Shown in pieces: positions 42,743-55,066 of a stretch of DNA of 64,000 nt. The notes beneath the pieces were generated by a model, which worked only from the letters and a program-made list of their open reading frames with translations, was not told where the DNA came from and did no database searches. The stretch is from Delphinapterus leucas (taxonomy: Eukaryota; Chordata; Mammalia; Artiodactyla; Monodontidae), in assembly GCF_002288925.2 (NCBI RefSeq), contig NW_022098004.1, positions 13,650,581 through 13,714,580 of the forward strand. The letters run 5' to 3'. A program made the position numbers and the translations under genes. Positions within the stretch are counted from its first letter, which is position 1. Every line of letters starts with the position of its first letter.

Positions 42743-42941
42743 TGTTTTTGCGGTACGCGGGCCTCTCACTGTTGTGGCCTCTCCTGTGGCGGAGCACAGG
42801 CTCCAGACACGCAGGCTCAGTGGCCATGGCTCACGGGCCCAGCCGCTCCACGGCATGTGGAATCTTCCCCGAGCAGGACACGAACCCGTGTCCCCTGCAT
42901 CGGCAGTTGGACTGTCAACCACTGCGCCACCAGAGAATCCC
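42743..42941 (-). mobile_element. CHR-2-type SINE
   Basis: tttttgcggtacgcgggcct at the left and gccaccagagaatccct at the right, with an AATT-rich target region before it. Confidence 0.93.
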
Positions 42942-43929
42942 TGTTAGTGTTTTTTTAACTTGAAAATGTTTTTAGTTAATATATAGGTGTGACTCATGTC
43001 TTGTATTATGGCCGACTTGGCCCTTTCCGTCCTTACCTCTGTCACATCCAGTTCCTTGCCTAGATGTTTGGAATCTTGTCTCTTCTTCCACATCTTTCAA
43101 AGCATCAATCCCCACTACTCCACTCCTCTTTAGAGTCAGCTCTGACCTCAACCTCACTTGGGGCTTAAGGTTAAGTGTTTTGAGAACAGTGGGAGTAGCG
43201 GCATGTGACCATAGAAGGAGGGGCCTGAGAACTGGACCCAAAATGACAATCAGTTTTGGACAGGGAAATGTAGGAGATGAGTAGGAAAAGACAGACAAAG
43301 AAACAGAACACATGGGAGAAGCCCATGAGGGCATTTGTGTGCACCCAAAAGAAAATGTGCGAGAATGTACCTGCAAAATTAATCTTAAAGGAACCACGTT
43401 TTGTGCCAAAAAAATACTAATTCCCTATGTGACCTCAGGCAATTTTTTTCGTCTAGAACATAAGCTTCTCCTTAAGATGAAAGGGTAAACCAAGTTGATT
43501 TCTGAGAACCTTCCAGAGCTAAGATGCTGTGACGACTGTGGGTCACAGAATTGATGTGAGTGAATGGACTGCCTTTAATGAGTCTAAACCCTCAGCCCAG
43601 GGAGCAGAGATCCAGGGATGAACTGGAGGGTAGGGAAGTGGAGGAGAGAGGAACTTGAGTACAAAACTTCGTATACATGTGCACTTCTCTGACAAAGGGT
43701 CCAGAACTATCAGCGGGGTCGGTGGCTCAAAGGGTCTGAAGATCTGGATCTTGGAGACTTTTCTGTTTTGGAAACTGCATGGCTCCAAGACCACCAAACC
43801 AAGCCCTCACCTTCCCTTCCAGCTCCCAGTAAGTCAAAATCTATTGATCCAGGGAGAGAGGAGGTTTTTAGTTAGATATTTGGAGTCATTCTTATCTTTG
43901 TTCTCCTGTATGTAATGTCTTTTTATTTT

Positions 43930-45070
43930 TTTTCCTGGCTGCTGCTTTTTTAAAAAAGTCGGTTTTATTGATGCTTAATTTATAAATGGTAAAATTCACT
44001 TTTATTAAGAATATAGTTTTTAGAGCTTTGATAAATGTAAACAGTTGTAAACTACCACCATAATCAAGATATAGAGTATTTCTGTAAGTTTATAAAGTTC
44101 TGTCATGCTCCTTTATCAATTCTCAGACCCCATACCTATCCTCTAGCAATTGCTGATCTGATATCTGCCACTATAGGTTTGCATTTTGAGAACATCATGT
44201 TAATAGAATTCTGTATGCCTTTTATGTGTCTTCTTTAACTTAGCATAATGAATTTAAGATTCATCCACGTTGTTGCATGTATCAGCAGTTTATTCCTTCT
44301 TATGTGTGAGTAGTACTCCATTATACATATGTACCATAATCTGTTTATCCATTAGCCAGTTAATGGACATTTGGGTTGTTTCCAGGCTTTGGCTATTAGC
44401 AATATAGCTGCTCTAACCATTTGCCTACAGGTCGTAGATCTTTATTTTTGCTGGGTGACTACCTAGGAATGAAACTACTGGGTCATATGATAAGTGTATG
44501 TTTAACATTCTAAAATACTGCCAAACTTTTTTCCAAAGTGGCTATTCCATTTGTTTTCCTATCCGCAGCACATGACAGTTCTAGTTACTCTACATTCACA
44601 TCAGCTGTTGATGATGTTAGTAGTTTAAATTTAACTCTTCCATTCTATCAGTGTATATTGATGTTTCATTGTAGTTTAAAAAATTTTTTTAAAAAAAATT
44701 TTGGCTCTGCTGGGTCTCTGTCATGGCACAAGGGCTTCTCTAGCTGCGGCACACAGGCTTAGTTGCCCCCTGGCATGTGGGATCTTAGTTCCTCAACCAG
44801 GGATCGAACCCACATCCCCTGCATTGGAAGGCGAATTCTTAACCACTGGACCACAAGGGAATTCCCTCATTGTAGTTTTAATTGCATTTCTCTGAGGACC
44901 AATGATGTAGAGCATCTTTCATGTATTTATTTTCTATATGTATATCTCCTTTGGTGGAGCATTATTAAAATCTTTTGCCTATTTTTTGGACAGCTTTATT
45001 GTGTTATAATTAACTACAGCAAATTACATATAATTAAATCATAGTTTGATATGTTTTGGCATATGGATAC
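43930..45070 (-). mobile_element. L1M fragment, interrupted by a SINE
   Basis: Reversed L1 ORF2 3' text: gtagtactccattatacata, gtttatccattagccagtta and ggacatttgggttgtttcc. A CHR SINE interrupts it at 44683-44866. Degraded, with no long frame. Confidence 0.85.
44683..44866 (-). mobile_element. CHR-type SINE in L1M
   Basis: ggctctgctgggtctctgtc to ccacaagggaattccc. The L1 phrase tcattgtagttt is repeated on both sides as a target duplication. Confidence 0.9.
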
Positions 45071-45104
45071 ACCCATTAAATCATCACTACAATCAGATTA
45101 ATGT

Positions 45105-45760
45105 ACATGCTACAACATGGATGGACCTTGAAGACGTATGCTTAGCGAAAGAAGCCAGTCACAAAAGGCCACATACTGTATGAGTCTGGTTACATAAAGT
45201 ATCCAGAATAGGCAATCCATAGAGACAGAATGTAAATTAGTGGTTGCCAGGCAGTGGGACAGGGGAGAACGGGGAGTGGGTATGGGGTTTTTTTTTTTTG
45301 GAGTAGACATGGGGTTTTGGGGGGCATGATGAAAATATTTGGAATTAGATACTTGTGATGGCTGCATAGGTTGTGAATATTCTAAAAAAACTACTGAACT
45401 GTGCAGTTTAAAAGGCAAATTTTCTGGTATGTGAATTAATAAGGCTGTTCAAAGAAAGGGAAAAAACTACTAGTTGTGATCCATTTATGGGTTATTCAAA
45501 TAGCATTGTTTATAATTGCAAATACATGGAAACTAACTTAATGTCCATCAGTAGACGAATGAGTATAGGAATGGTTGCATACTCTCAGAATGAAAAAGTG
45601 AAGAAGGTATTAAAATAATGAAGTGAAATATGTATCAGTATGATGAACCTCACAGTCATAGTTTGAGCAAAAAAAAAGATTGCAGAGTAATCTCTAACAG
45701 GTATAATACCAAATTAAAGTTTAAAAATATGTTGTAGAACACAATATAATTTATTAAAAG
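45105..45760 (+). mobile_element. L1M fragment
   Basis: Plus-strand L1 ORF2 end: acatggatggaccttgaaga, agaagccagtcacaaaaggc and atgtccatcagtagacgaat. Opposite in orientation to the fragment on its left. Confidence 0.8.
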
Positions 45761-45995
45761 TATAAAATTGAACATGGGGATCATAAACATTAGTTTCCAG
45801 GTAGTAATTAGTTGTGGAGATAACTAGTGGCATTTACTTGTAGTGGAGGAGGGGAAGAGAGGAAGAATGTCATTAAGGAAGAATTTATAGTGTGTTTAAG
45901 CTATATTTGGCAATGTGTTATTTCTTAAGCTATATGATAGGTATATAGGAGTTAGTTTTACTTGATTTTTACTTTTAGAATATTTCAAATAATTT

Positions 45996-46206
45996 TATTT
46001 TATTTTATTTTTGCGGTACACGGGCCTCTCACCGCTGTGGCCTCTCCCGCCGCGGAGCACAGGCTCTGGACGCGCAGGCCCAGTGGCCACGGCCCACGGG
46101 CCCAGCCGCCCCCGCGGCACGTGGGATCCCCCCGGACCGGGGCACGAACCCACGCCCCCTGCATTGGCAGGCGGACCCCCTACCACTGCACCACCAGGGA
46201 AGCCCC
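45996..46206 (-). mobile_element. CHR-2-type SINE
   Basis: ttattttatttttgcggtac to ccaccagggaagccccct. Flanked by caaataatttt and caaacaatttt, a slightly mutated target duplication. Confidence 0.93.
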
Positions 46207-46309
46207 CTCAAACAATTTTTATAAGAAAATACAAAGGGCACAACAAAATGGAGGTAGAACCTGGAAGGAATAAATAAGGTAAAATTTTTCTCCTTACAAA
46301 AGAGCACAG

Positions 46310-46450
46310 GGACTTCCCTGGCAGTCCAGTGGTTAAGACTCCATGCTTCCAGTGCAGGGGACGCGGGTTCAATCCCTGGTCGGGGAACGAAGATCCAGCA
46401 TGCGCGGCCAAAAAAATAAAATAAAGTGAAATAAAATAAGCCCTGATGAC

Positions 46451-46485
<35 letters not shown>

Positions 46486-46515
46486 CCCTGATGACTCAAA
46501 AAAAAAAAAAAAAAG
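46310..46515 (+). mobile_element. CHR-type SINE with duplicated A-rich tail
   Basis: gggacttccctggcagtcca with B box gggttcaatccc, then a complex tail. The tail has gccctgatgactc twice, each followed by a long A run (about 31 and 18). The flanks aagagcaca and aaaagcacaa suggest a target duplication. Confidence 0.85.
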
Positions 46516-47207
46516 CACAATAGCTAATGTACCACTGAGGATAGATAATGACCAATTGAGAAAAGGATGTTGGGGGAAGACTGATTTGCATTCACGAAGT
46601 CGTAATCATATAACTTCTTTTAAAGAAGTTGTGGTTTCCTTTGGAAATACTACACCAAGCAAAAATGTAAAGCATGATGACCTGAACGCAATTTCACTAA
46701 TGCATATTTTGTAAAGTGGCTCTGCTCTCAGAAGTCAATCAAGTAGTCTCGGAGGAAAACAAGGATGTGGGGTGTGAGGAAAAGCGATAAGGAGATCTTT
46801 CTTACATGGCAGAGGAGCTCAGTTAAAAGGTAATCACCTAATCAGGAGGTCCCATGAAAAACAGATAACACAGCTGAAACGAGGGTAACTTGAATGCTTT
46901 CTAGTTTATTGGTATCAGTCCCATTCTGGTTTTAGGGAATTATAAAGATTTGATCCCTGCGCTGAAGGAGGATAGGAATTTATTCTAACTACACCATCAA
47001 GCCTGTTACCTGGAAAGATAAATTTTTGTAGAGAGGGCTTTATAGGAGTTGTAAGTTCAGAGTGCTAGGGTCATTTAAAAAGCACTACTCACAGAGAAAT
47101 GAAGCAAACAGGAGGCCCAAGGGACTTCCAGAAACCCAGACCTGCAGAATATGGATAGAAATGATTAGAACTCTGTACAGCTTCTTAAATTTAGAGACAG
47201 TCTCTGG

Positions 47208-47690
47208 TGTGGGTTGAATTGTGTCCCCCCAGCCCCAAAACATGTTTAAGTCTTTGACCCTTGTTATTTGTGAATATGATTTTATTTGGAAATAAGGTTT
47301 TTGAAGATTTTATCCAAGTTAAGATGAGGTCATACTGGATTAGAGTGGGTCCTGATCCGGTGTCTGGTATCTTTATAAGAGAAAGGAGAAGGAGATTTGA
47401 ATACAGAGACAGAGAACACACACACTGAGGGAAGATTCTGGCCATGTGATGATGGAAACACATTGGAATTTCGCAGCTGCAAACCAAAGAACACAAAGGA
47501 TTTTCGGCAACCACTAGAAACTAAGAAGAGGGAAAGAGGGAGCCTTCTCTCAAGTCCTCAGAGGGAGCATGGCCCTGCTGCTACCTTGATTTCAGACTTC
47601 TAATCTCCAGAACTGAGAGAGGATAAATTTCTGTTGTTTTAAACCTCTCAGTTTGTATGGTAATTTGTCACTGCTGTCCTAATACATTCT
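47208..47690 (+). mobile_element. MLT1-family solo LTR (ERVL-MaLR)
   Basis: Near full-length LTR in the expected order: ttgaattgtgtccccccag, attttatttggaaataaggt, aagatgaggtcatactggat, gagggagcatggccctgctg and ttctgttgttttaaacc. An old retroviral-like LTR with no coding part. Confidence 0.88.
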
Positions 47691-48018
47691 TCATCTTCAT
47701 TACTTTTGCTAGGCACTGCCTAGTTCCCTACAGCAATTAGCAATAAAATACTTTAAAATGCAAATGACTACTGTGCTTGCTTGGTGAGACATAAATTAAA
47801 AGAAAAACACTGGGCAGGTAAGATTTTTTGTTTTTGCATAATGGAGGAAAAGATAACCTAAAATAACTTCTCCTACAAACATATATATAAAAAAGTAAAG
47901 TCCCCAGGGTCCAGAAACAAAGTGCTGGAAGAAAAGAGCAGTAAGCCTGCAGGCTGATCAAACTGCTATACTGAGAGTAAGGAGATACAGGTCTCAGTAA
48001 TAAAGAGGCTTGAGTTTT

Positions 48019-48303
48019 GTTTTTTTTTAATTAATTTATTTTTGGCTGTATTGGGTCTTCGTTGCTGTGCACGGGCTTTCTCTAGCTGTGGCAAGCGGTG
48101 GCTTCTCTTGTTGCGGAGCACGGGCTCTAGGGGCGCGGGCTTCAGTAGTCGTGGCTCGTGGGCTCTAGAGTGCAGGCTCAGTAGTTGGGCCGAATGGACT
48201 TAGTTGCTTCGCGGCGTGTGGGATCTTTCTGGACCAGGGATCGAACCCGTGTCCCTTGCATTGGCAGGCGGATTCTTAACCACTGTGCCACCAGGCAAGT
48301 CCC
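48019..48303 (-). mobile_element. CHR-type SINE, long form
   Basis: ttggctgtattgggtcttcg to gccaccaggcaagtccc. Flanked by a perfect 14-bp duplication gaggcttgagtttt at 48005-48018 and 48304-48317. Confidence 0.96.
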
Positions 48304-49416
48304 GAGGCTTGAGTTTTAGAGGCATATAGCCTCAAGAGATGAGGTCTTGGGGTCCTGAAGAGTCAAGTGGTTAGAAATCAGATCCCTGCAATTGGCCCTT
48401 CTTTATTTAATATAATTACTAACATATTAACAATTAAAAATATGTTGATTTGATATTTACCATCTTATTTGTCTCATTTTTTTTCTTTTTTGCTTTCTGT
48501 TGGATTGATTTTTTAAAAAATTTCATTTCCCCCCTCTGTTCTATATTCTTGATTTATCAAATCTATCATTGCCTTACATTTACACTCATGTTTTCATATT
48601 TTGCTATTATTTTATATTTTAATTTTCTAGATGTTTAAAATCCCCTAAGACGTTACCATTATTGTAGATTTACCTTTTTTTGTGACTTTTCATTCCTTCC
48701 TCTCCTAGCTTCCATTGGTGGGATCATTTTCCTTCTGCCTGAAGAATGCCCTTCAGTATTTATTTGAATATGGATTTGTTGAGGACAGATTCTCATAATT
48801 TTTCATATATCTGAAAAAAGTCTTCATTTCACCTCCATTGATGAAGGGTAGTTTTGTCAGTTATGGATTTGGTTTTCCCATCCCTTTGAGGGTGTAATTC
48901 CATTGTCTTCTGGTCTCTACTGTTTTTCCTTACAAGTTAGCTATCAGACTTACTTCTACACCTTTAAAAGGAACTTACCTCTTTGACTCCGTTTAAGACT
49001 TTCCCTTTTTGATTTTCAGTAGTTTTATTACGGTGTGCCTAGGCTTATATATTTTTTATAATGCATACTGTTTATCCTTTTGTAGGGTTGAATCATGGCT
49101 TGATATATTTTTACCAGTTTTGTAAAATTCTTGATCAGTTCTTCTCAGATATAGCTTCTTCCCCATTCTCTCTCTTTACCCCAGTAAGTTCTCTTGTCCC
49201 ATTTTCAGTCATTTTCTATCCCTTCCCCTCCAACCCTAGGCAACCACTATTGTGCTTTTTGACTTTATAGATTTGTTTTGACTTTCTCTAATGTCATATA
49301 AATGAAATTATACAGTATGTACTGTTTTGTATCTGGTTTCTTAGTATTATGTTTTTGACATTAACTCCTATTTTAGTGTGCATCAGTATTACGGTATTTC
49401 TATGGAATGAAATTCA

Positions 49417-49547
49417 TTTTTTTTTTTTTTTTTTTTTTGCTGTGCCACATGGCTTGCGGGATATTAGTTCCCCACCCAGGGATGGAACCTGTGCCCCCTG
49501 CAGTGGCAGCGCAGAGTCCTAACCACTGGACCACCAAGGAATTCCCT
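49417..49547 (-). mobile_element. CHR-type SINE, short form
   Basis: About 22 T, then gctgtgccacatggcttgcg and the end ccaccaaggaattccc. Sits inside the old L1. Confidence 0.92.
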
Positions 49548-50313
49548 GGTGTTTCTGTATCTATATTTATATATTATAATTTGTTTATCCATTCATATGT
49601 TGATTGACATTTGGATTGTTTCCAGTTTGAAGCCATTATAAATAAAGCTGCTGTGAACATTTGTATGCAATCTTTGGGTTAAGTATCTAGGAAGTGGAAT
49701 TGCTGGATCACACAGTAATTGTTCAGTTTTATAAGAAACTGTCAAACTGTTTTCCAAAGTATTTATATGATTTTATGTTCCCTTCAGGAATGTATGAGAG
49801 TTGCAATTCTCCATATCCTTGTCAACACTTGGAACTATTAATTATTTGAATTTTAACTGTTCTAGTGGATATTTATATCTCTTTTTGGTTTTAATTTGTA
49901 CTTTACTGGTGTCTAATGACATTGACCATTTTTTTATGTGTTCATTGGGTATTCAGGTAGTGTTCAGGATGTGTCTTTCCAAATCTTTTGCCAATTTAAG
50001 AACTGGCTTGTCTTCTTTTTATTGAGATATAAAAGTCCCTTATATATTCTGTATAAAAGTACTTGGTCAATTACACATGTTCAGAATATCTTCTAGTCTG
50101 AGACTTGCATTTTCATTGTTTAATGATGTCTTTTCTAGAGGAGAAGTTTTTAATTTTGATGAAGTTCAGTTTATCCGTTTATAATTTCATGATTGATGCA
50201 TTTTGTGTCATAAGAAATCTTTGTCTACCTCAAGGTCACAAAGATTTTCTTTCTGGGATTTATAGTTTCAGCTTTTGGTATTTAGATCTGTGATCTATTT
50301 TGTGTTAATTTTT

Positions 50314-50511
50314 TTTTTTTGCGGTACGCGGGCCTCTCACTGTTGTGGCCTCTCCCGTTGCGGAGCACAGGCTCTGGACACGCAGGCTCAGCGGCCGTGG
50401 CCCACGGGCCCAGCCGCTCCGCGGCATGTGGGATCTTCCCCGACCGGGGCACGAACCCGCGTCCCCTGCATCGGCAGGCGGACTCTCAACCACTGCGCCA
50501 CCAGGGAAGCC
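50314..50511 (-). mobile_element. CHR-2-type SINE
   Basis: gcggtacgcgggcctctcac to gccaccagggaagcc. Flanked by a perfect 19-bp duplication ctattttgtgttaattttt at 50295-50313 and 50512-50530, so a fairly recent insertion. Confidence 0.97.
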
Positions 50512-51302
50512 CTATTTTGTGTTAATTTTTGTGTGAGGCGAGGGTTAAGATTCACTTTTTCCATATGGATATCCAATTCTTCTAGTACCATTTTTACCTC
50601 TCCCAACTGAATTACCATTGATTCTGGTAAGGAAGGAGTACCACCTTTTTGAACAACCCTTCTGTGGTAACAATTATAATCTGTCAAAAAGATGGAAGTT
50701 TAACCACTTGAATAAAATGCAGAACAACCAAAAGCAGGCAGAAACTGGAGGAGTATCTGTTTGGAAAAGGGGAATGGCACTGCATGAATTTCCTATGTGT
50801 ATCACATTTATTACTCCAATATGCAGGCCAAGCTAAAACTTAAATAGGATTTTCGAGAGCAGGATTTGGGGTGACCTCAGCAGCTGGAAAGTGAGTAAGG
50901 AAATGACAGAATCACAAAGGGGAGCTCTAAATTTTGTTTATAAACTCACCCATATCATCACCTGACCCCTGAACCGGGCATTCATGAGACTGTTTTCAGG
51001 CAGTCCAGGTAAATCCAAAAGATCTGAACAGATACTTCAACTGTTGCCCATGAAAGGAAAAACAGTTTGGTGTTTGACTTCAGCTGAGTTAACTGCTTGT
51101 TGCAGTAGAAATATCAGTATTCTTCAGAGAACCACAAAATAATTCAGAATCTCTACAAATCATTCAGAATGTCCAAGATATAGTGAAAAAAATCTAGACA
51201 TACAAAGAAACAGGAAAATGTGAATTTTGTCCAAGAGAAAAGGCAATAAATGAAATCTGACCTCAACACGATTGAGACACTGAATTAGAATATAAGGATT
51301 TT

Positions 51303-51427
51303 TTATGCCTTTTTTTGTTTTTTGGCCGTGTGGCATGTGGGATCTTAGTTCCCTGCCCAGGGATTGAACCTGTGCCCCCTGCAGTGGAAGCGTGGAGTCT
51401 TAACCACTGGATGGCCAGGGAAGTCCC
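51303..51427 (-). mobile_element. CHR-type SINE, short form
   Basis: ttttggccgtgtggcatgtg to gccagggaagtccc. Flanked by a perfect 17-bp duplication tagaatataaggatttt at 51286-51302 and 51428-51444. Confidence 0.96.
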
Positions 51428-51555
51428 TAGAATATAAGGATTTTAAAGCAGACATCATAAGTATGCTCAATAATATAAAGGGAAATTTGTTGTAATAAAT
51501 TAAGAAATAGGAAATCTCACCAGAGAAGTAGAAACTATTTTTAAGAAGTGGTGTG

Positions 51556-51889
51556 GGACTTCCCTGGTGGCGCAGTGGTTAAGAACCTGCCTGCCAATGT
51601 AGGGGACACGGGTTTGACCCCTGGTCTAGGAAGATCCCACATGCTGTGGAGCAGTTAAGTCCATGCACCACAACTACTGAGCCTGCACTCTAGAGCCGGC
51701 GAGCCACAACTACTGAAGCCTGTGCACCTAGAGCCCATGCTCCGCAACAAGAGAAGCCACCGCAATGAGAAGCCTGCGCACCACAACGAAGGGTAGCCCC
51801 CGCTCACGGCAACTAGAGAAAGCCTGCGCTCAGCAACAAAGACCCAACTCAGCCAAAGATAGAAAAATAAATACATTTATTAAAAAAAA
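51556..51889 (+). mobile_element. CHR-type SINE, long form
   Basis: gggacttccctggtggcgca to a tail of aaataaatacatttattaaa. The flanks aagtggtgtg and aagtggtggg are the target duplication. Confidence 0.95.
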
Positions 51890-52056
51890 AAGTGGTGGGG
51901 AATTCTAGAGTTGAAAAAAACAGCACCCCCCACCCCCCAAATCAGTAGATGGGCTTAACAGCAGATTCACGTAACAGGAGAGTTAGTGAACTTGGAGACA
52001 GACCAAAAGATCCAACGTGAAGACAACAGAAAAAAGACTAATCAAAAGTGAACAGA

Positions 52057-52205
52057 TGGGAACTATACTCAGTATTTTGTATAAGGGAAGAGAATCTGAA
52101 AAAGAAATATATACACATATATATATATGTATATTAATCTGAATCACTGTGCTGTACACCTGAAACTAACATGACATTGTAAATCAACTATACTCCAATT
52201 TAAAA
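52057..52205 (+). mobile_element. 5'-truncated L1 3' end
   Basis: L1 3' end with an ATAT microsatellite and gctgtacacctgaaactaac, cut off after about 149 bases. Perfect 13-bp target duplication aaaagtgaacaga at 52044-52056 and 52206-52218. Confidence 0.93.
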
Positions 52206-52673
52206 AAAAGTGAACAGAGCCTCAGTGACACATGGAACAATATCAAGATATCTAATACACACCTAATTTGAGTGCCAGAAGAAGAGGCCAAAAGAGGGGC
52301 AAAACAATAATAAGAATATGAAGAGACAATGAAAATTTACTAAATGAGGTGAAAGACATAAATTTACAGAGTACAACAAAAAACAGGGCAGATACAAAGA
52401 AAATGACAGGAAGGCTTGAGATTGTAGTCAAACTGTTTGAAAACCAAGATTAAGAGAAAATATTGAAAGCATCTAGGGTAAAATGACACATTACTTATAG
52501 AACAGAACAGTATGAATTAGCAGTCATTTTTCTCATAAACAGCAGAGGCCAGAAACCAAAGGAATGATGTCTTTAAAGTATTGAGAGAGAAAAAAAAAAC
52601 CAAACCCTTGTAAACCTTCATTCTCTCTTCAGCAAAAATATCTTTTGAGAATGAAGGTCAAATAAAGCATACT

Positions 52674-52799
52674 TTATTTATTTATTTTTTTGGCTGTGCC
52701 ACATAGCATATGGGATCTTAGTTCCCTGACCAGGGATTGAACCTGTGCCCCCTGCAGGGTAAGCGCAGAGTCTTAACCACTGGACCACCAGTGAAGTCC
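52674..52799 (-). mobile_element. CHR-type SINE, short form
   Basis: ttttttggctgtgccacata to ccaccagtgaagtcccc. Flanked by caaataaagcat on both sides (about 52662 and 52800). Confidence 0.94.
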
Positions 52800-52889
52800 C
52801 CAAATAAAGCATGTTTTAGATAAGTAAAAACTTAGAGAATATTCTGCCTGCAGGTCTTCACTATAAGGAATGCTGAAGGAAGTTCTGAA

Positions 52890-53053
52890 ATACCTCGGCA
52901 CCTTTCTTGAAAATCAATCAACCTAATGTGCATTATTCTATTCCTGGACTCACTGTTCTGCTGATTTATATGGCTATCCCTTATGCTGCTGCCATATACT
53001 GTTTTGAAATTAGGTATAATAAATCTCTAAGTCTGTAATACTTAATATCTAGT
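52890..53053 (-). mobile_element. Older L1, part 1 (left of the younger insertion)
   Basis: Reversed L1 ORF2 text (ctgctgatttatatggctat, gaaattaggtataataaatc). It continues at 59306 once the younger L1 is removed. Confidence 0.75.
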
Positions 53054-54867
53054 AGTGTCCCTCTTTTATTTATTATTAGTCATCCATTTTATACACATCA
53101 GTGTATACATGTCAATCCCAGTCTCCCAGTTCATCACACCACCACTCCCACCCACCACTGCTTTCCCCCCTTGGTGTCCATACGTTTGTTCTCTACATCT
53201 GTGTCTCAATTTTTGCCCTGCAAACCGGTTCATCTGTACCATTTTTCTAGGTTCCACGTATATGCGTTAATATATGATATTTGTTTTTCTCTTTCTGACT
53301 TACTTCACTCTGTATGACAGTCTCTAGATTCATCCACATCTATACAAATGACCCAATTTCATTCCTTTTTATGGCTGAGTAATATTCCATTGTATATATG
53401 CACCACATCTTCTTTATCCATTTGTCTGTCGATGGGCATTTAGGTTGCTTCCATGACTTGGCTATTGTAAATAGTGCTGCAGTGAACACTAGGGTGCATG
53501 TGTCTTTTTGAATTATGGTTTTGTCTGGGTATACGCCCAGTAGTAGCATTGCTGGGTCATACGGTAATTCTATTTTTAGTTTTTTAAGGAATCTCCATAC
53601 TGTTCTCCAAAGTGGCTGTATCAATTGACATTCCCACCAACAGTGCAAGAGGGTTCCCTTTTCTCCACACCCTCTCCAGCATTTGTTGTTTGTAGATTTC
53701 CTGATGATGTCCATTCTAACTGGTGTGAGGTGAGACCTCATTGTAGTTTTGATTTGCATTTCTGTAATAATTAGTGATGTTGAGCAGCTTTTCATGTGCT
53801 TCTTGGCCATCTGTATGTCCTGTTCGGAGAAATGTCTATTTAGGTCTTCTGCCCATTTTTTGATTGGGTTGTTTGTTTTTTAATATTGAGCTGCATGAGT
53901 CGTTTATATATTTTGGAGATTAATCCTTTGTCCGTTGATTCATTTGCAAATATTTTCTCCCATTCTGAGGGTTGTCTTTTCGTCTTGTCTGTAGTTTCCT
54001 TTGCTTTGCAAAAGCTTTTAAGTTTCATTAGGTCCCGTTTATTCTTGGTTTTATTTCTGTTACTCTAGGAGGTGGATCAAAAAAGATCTGGCTGTCATTT
54101 ATGTCAAAGAGTGGTTTTCCTATGGTCTCCTCTTAGAGTTTTATAGTGTCCAGTCTAACATTTAGGTCTCTAATTCATTTTGAGTGTATTTTTGTGTATG
54201 GTGTTAGGGAGTGTTCTAATTTCATTCTTTTACACGTAGCTGTCCAGTTTTCCCAGCACCACTTATTGAAGAGACTGTCTTTTCTCCATTGTATATCCTT
54301 GCCTCCTTTGTCATAGATTAGTTGACCACAGGTGCGTGGGTTTATCTCTGGGCTTTCTATCCTTTTCCATTGATCTATGTTTCTGTTTTTGTGCCAGTAC
54401 CGTATTGTCTTGATTACTGTAGCTTTGTAGTATAGTCTGAAGTCAGGCAGTCTGATTCCTCCAGCTCCGTTTTTTTCCCTCAAGACTGCTTTGGCTATTT
54501 GGGGTCTTTTGTGTCTCCATACAAATTTTAAGATTTTTTGTTCTAATTGTGTAAATAATGCCATTGGTAATTTGATAGGGATTGCATTTAATCTGTAGAT
54601 TGCTTTGGGTAGTATAGTCATTTTCACAATATTGAGTCTTCCAATCCAAGAACATGGTGTATCTCTCCATCTGTTGGTATCATCTTTAATTTCTTTCAAC
54701 AGGGTCTTATAGTTTTCTGCATACAGGTCTTTTGTCTCCCTAGGTAGGTTTATTCCTAGGTATTTTATTCTTTTTGTTGCAATGGTAAATGGGAGTGTTT
54801 CCTTAATTTCTCTTTCAGATTTTTCATCATTAGTGTATAGGAATGCAAGAGATTTCTGTGCATTTCT

Positions 54868-55066
54868 TTTTTTTGGCGATACGCGGGCCTCTCACTGCTG
54901 TGGCCTCTCCCATTGTGGAGCACATGCTCCGGACGCGCAGGCTCAGTGGCCATGGCTCACGGGACCAGCCGCTCCGCGGCATGTGGGATCTTCCCGGACG
55001 GGGGCACGAACCCGTGTCCCCTGCATCGGCACGTGGACTCTCAACCACTGCGCCACCAGGGAAGCC
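54868..55066 (-). mobile_element. CHR-2-type SINE inside L1 ORF2
   Basis: ttttttttggcgatacgcgg to gccaccagggaagccctg. Interrupts the reverse-transcriptase region. ctgtgc-like sequence is present on both sides. Confidence 0.94.

Larger units (their letters stand above)
48440..50610 (-). mobile_element. Old L1 (L1M), degraded
   Basis: Reversed L1 text such as tttatccattcatatgttga and ggcattgaccattttttta-like phrases, with internal-region phrases near 48700-49000. Interrupted by SINEs at 49417 and 50314. Exact ends are not resolved. Confidence 0.7.
50990..52860 (+). mobile_element. Old L1/HAL1 ORF1-region remnant
   Basis: A-rich plus-strand text like agaggccagaaaccaaagga and gtaaaccttcattctctctt resembles L1/HAL1 ORF1 DNA. 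It is broken up by three insertions (51303, 51556, 52674) and a truncated L1 (52057). No intact frame. Confidence 0.6.
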
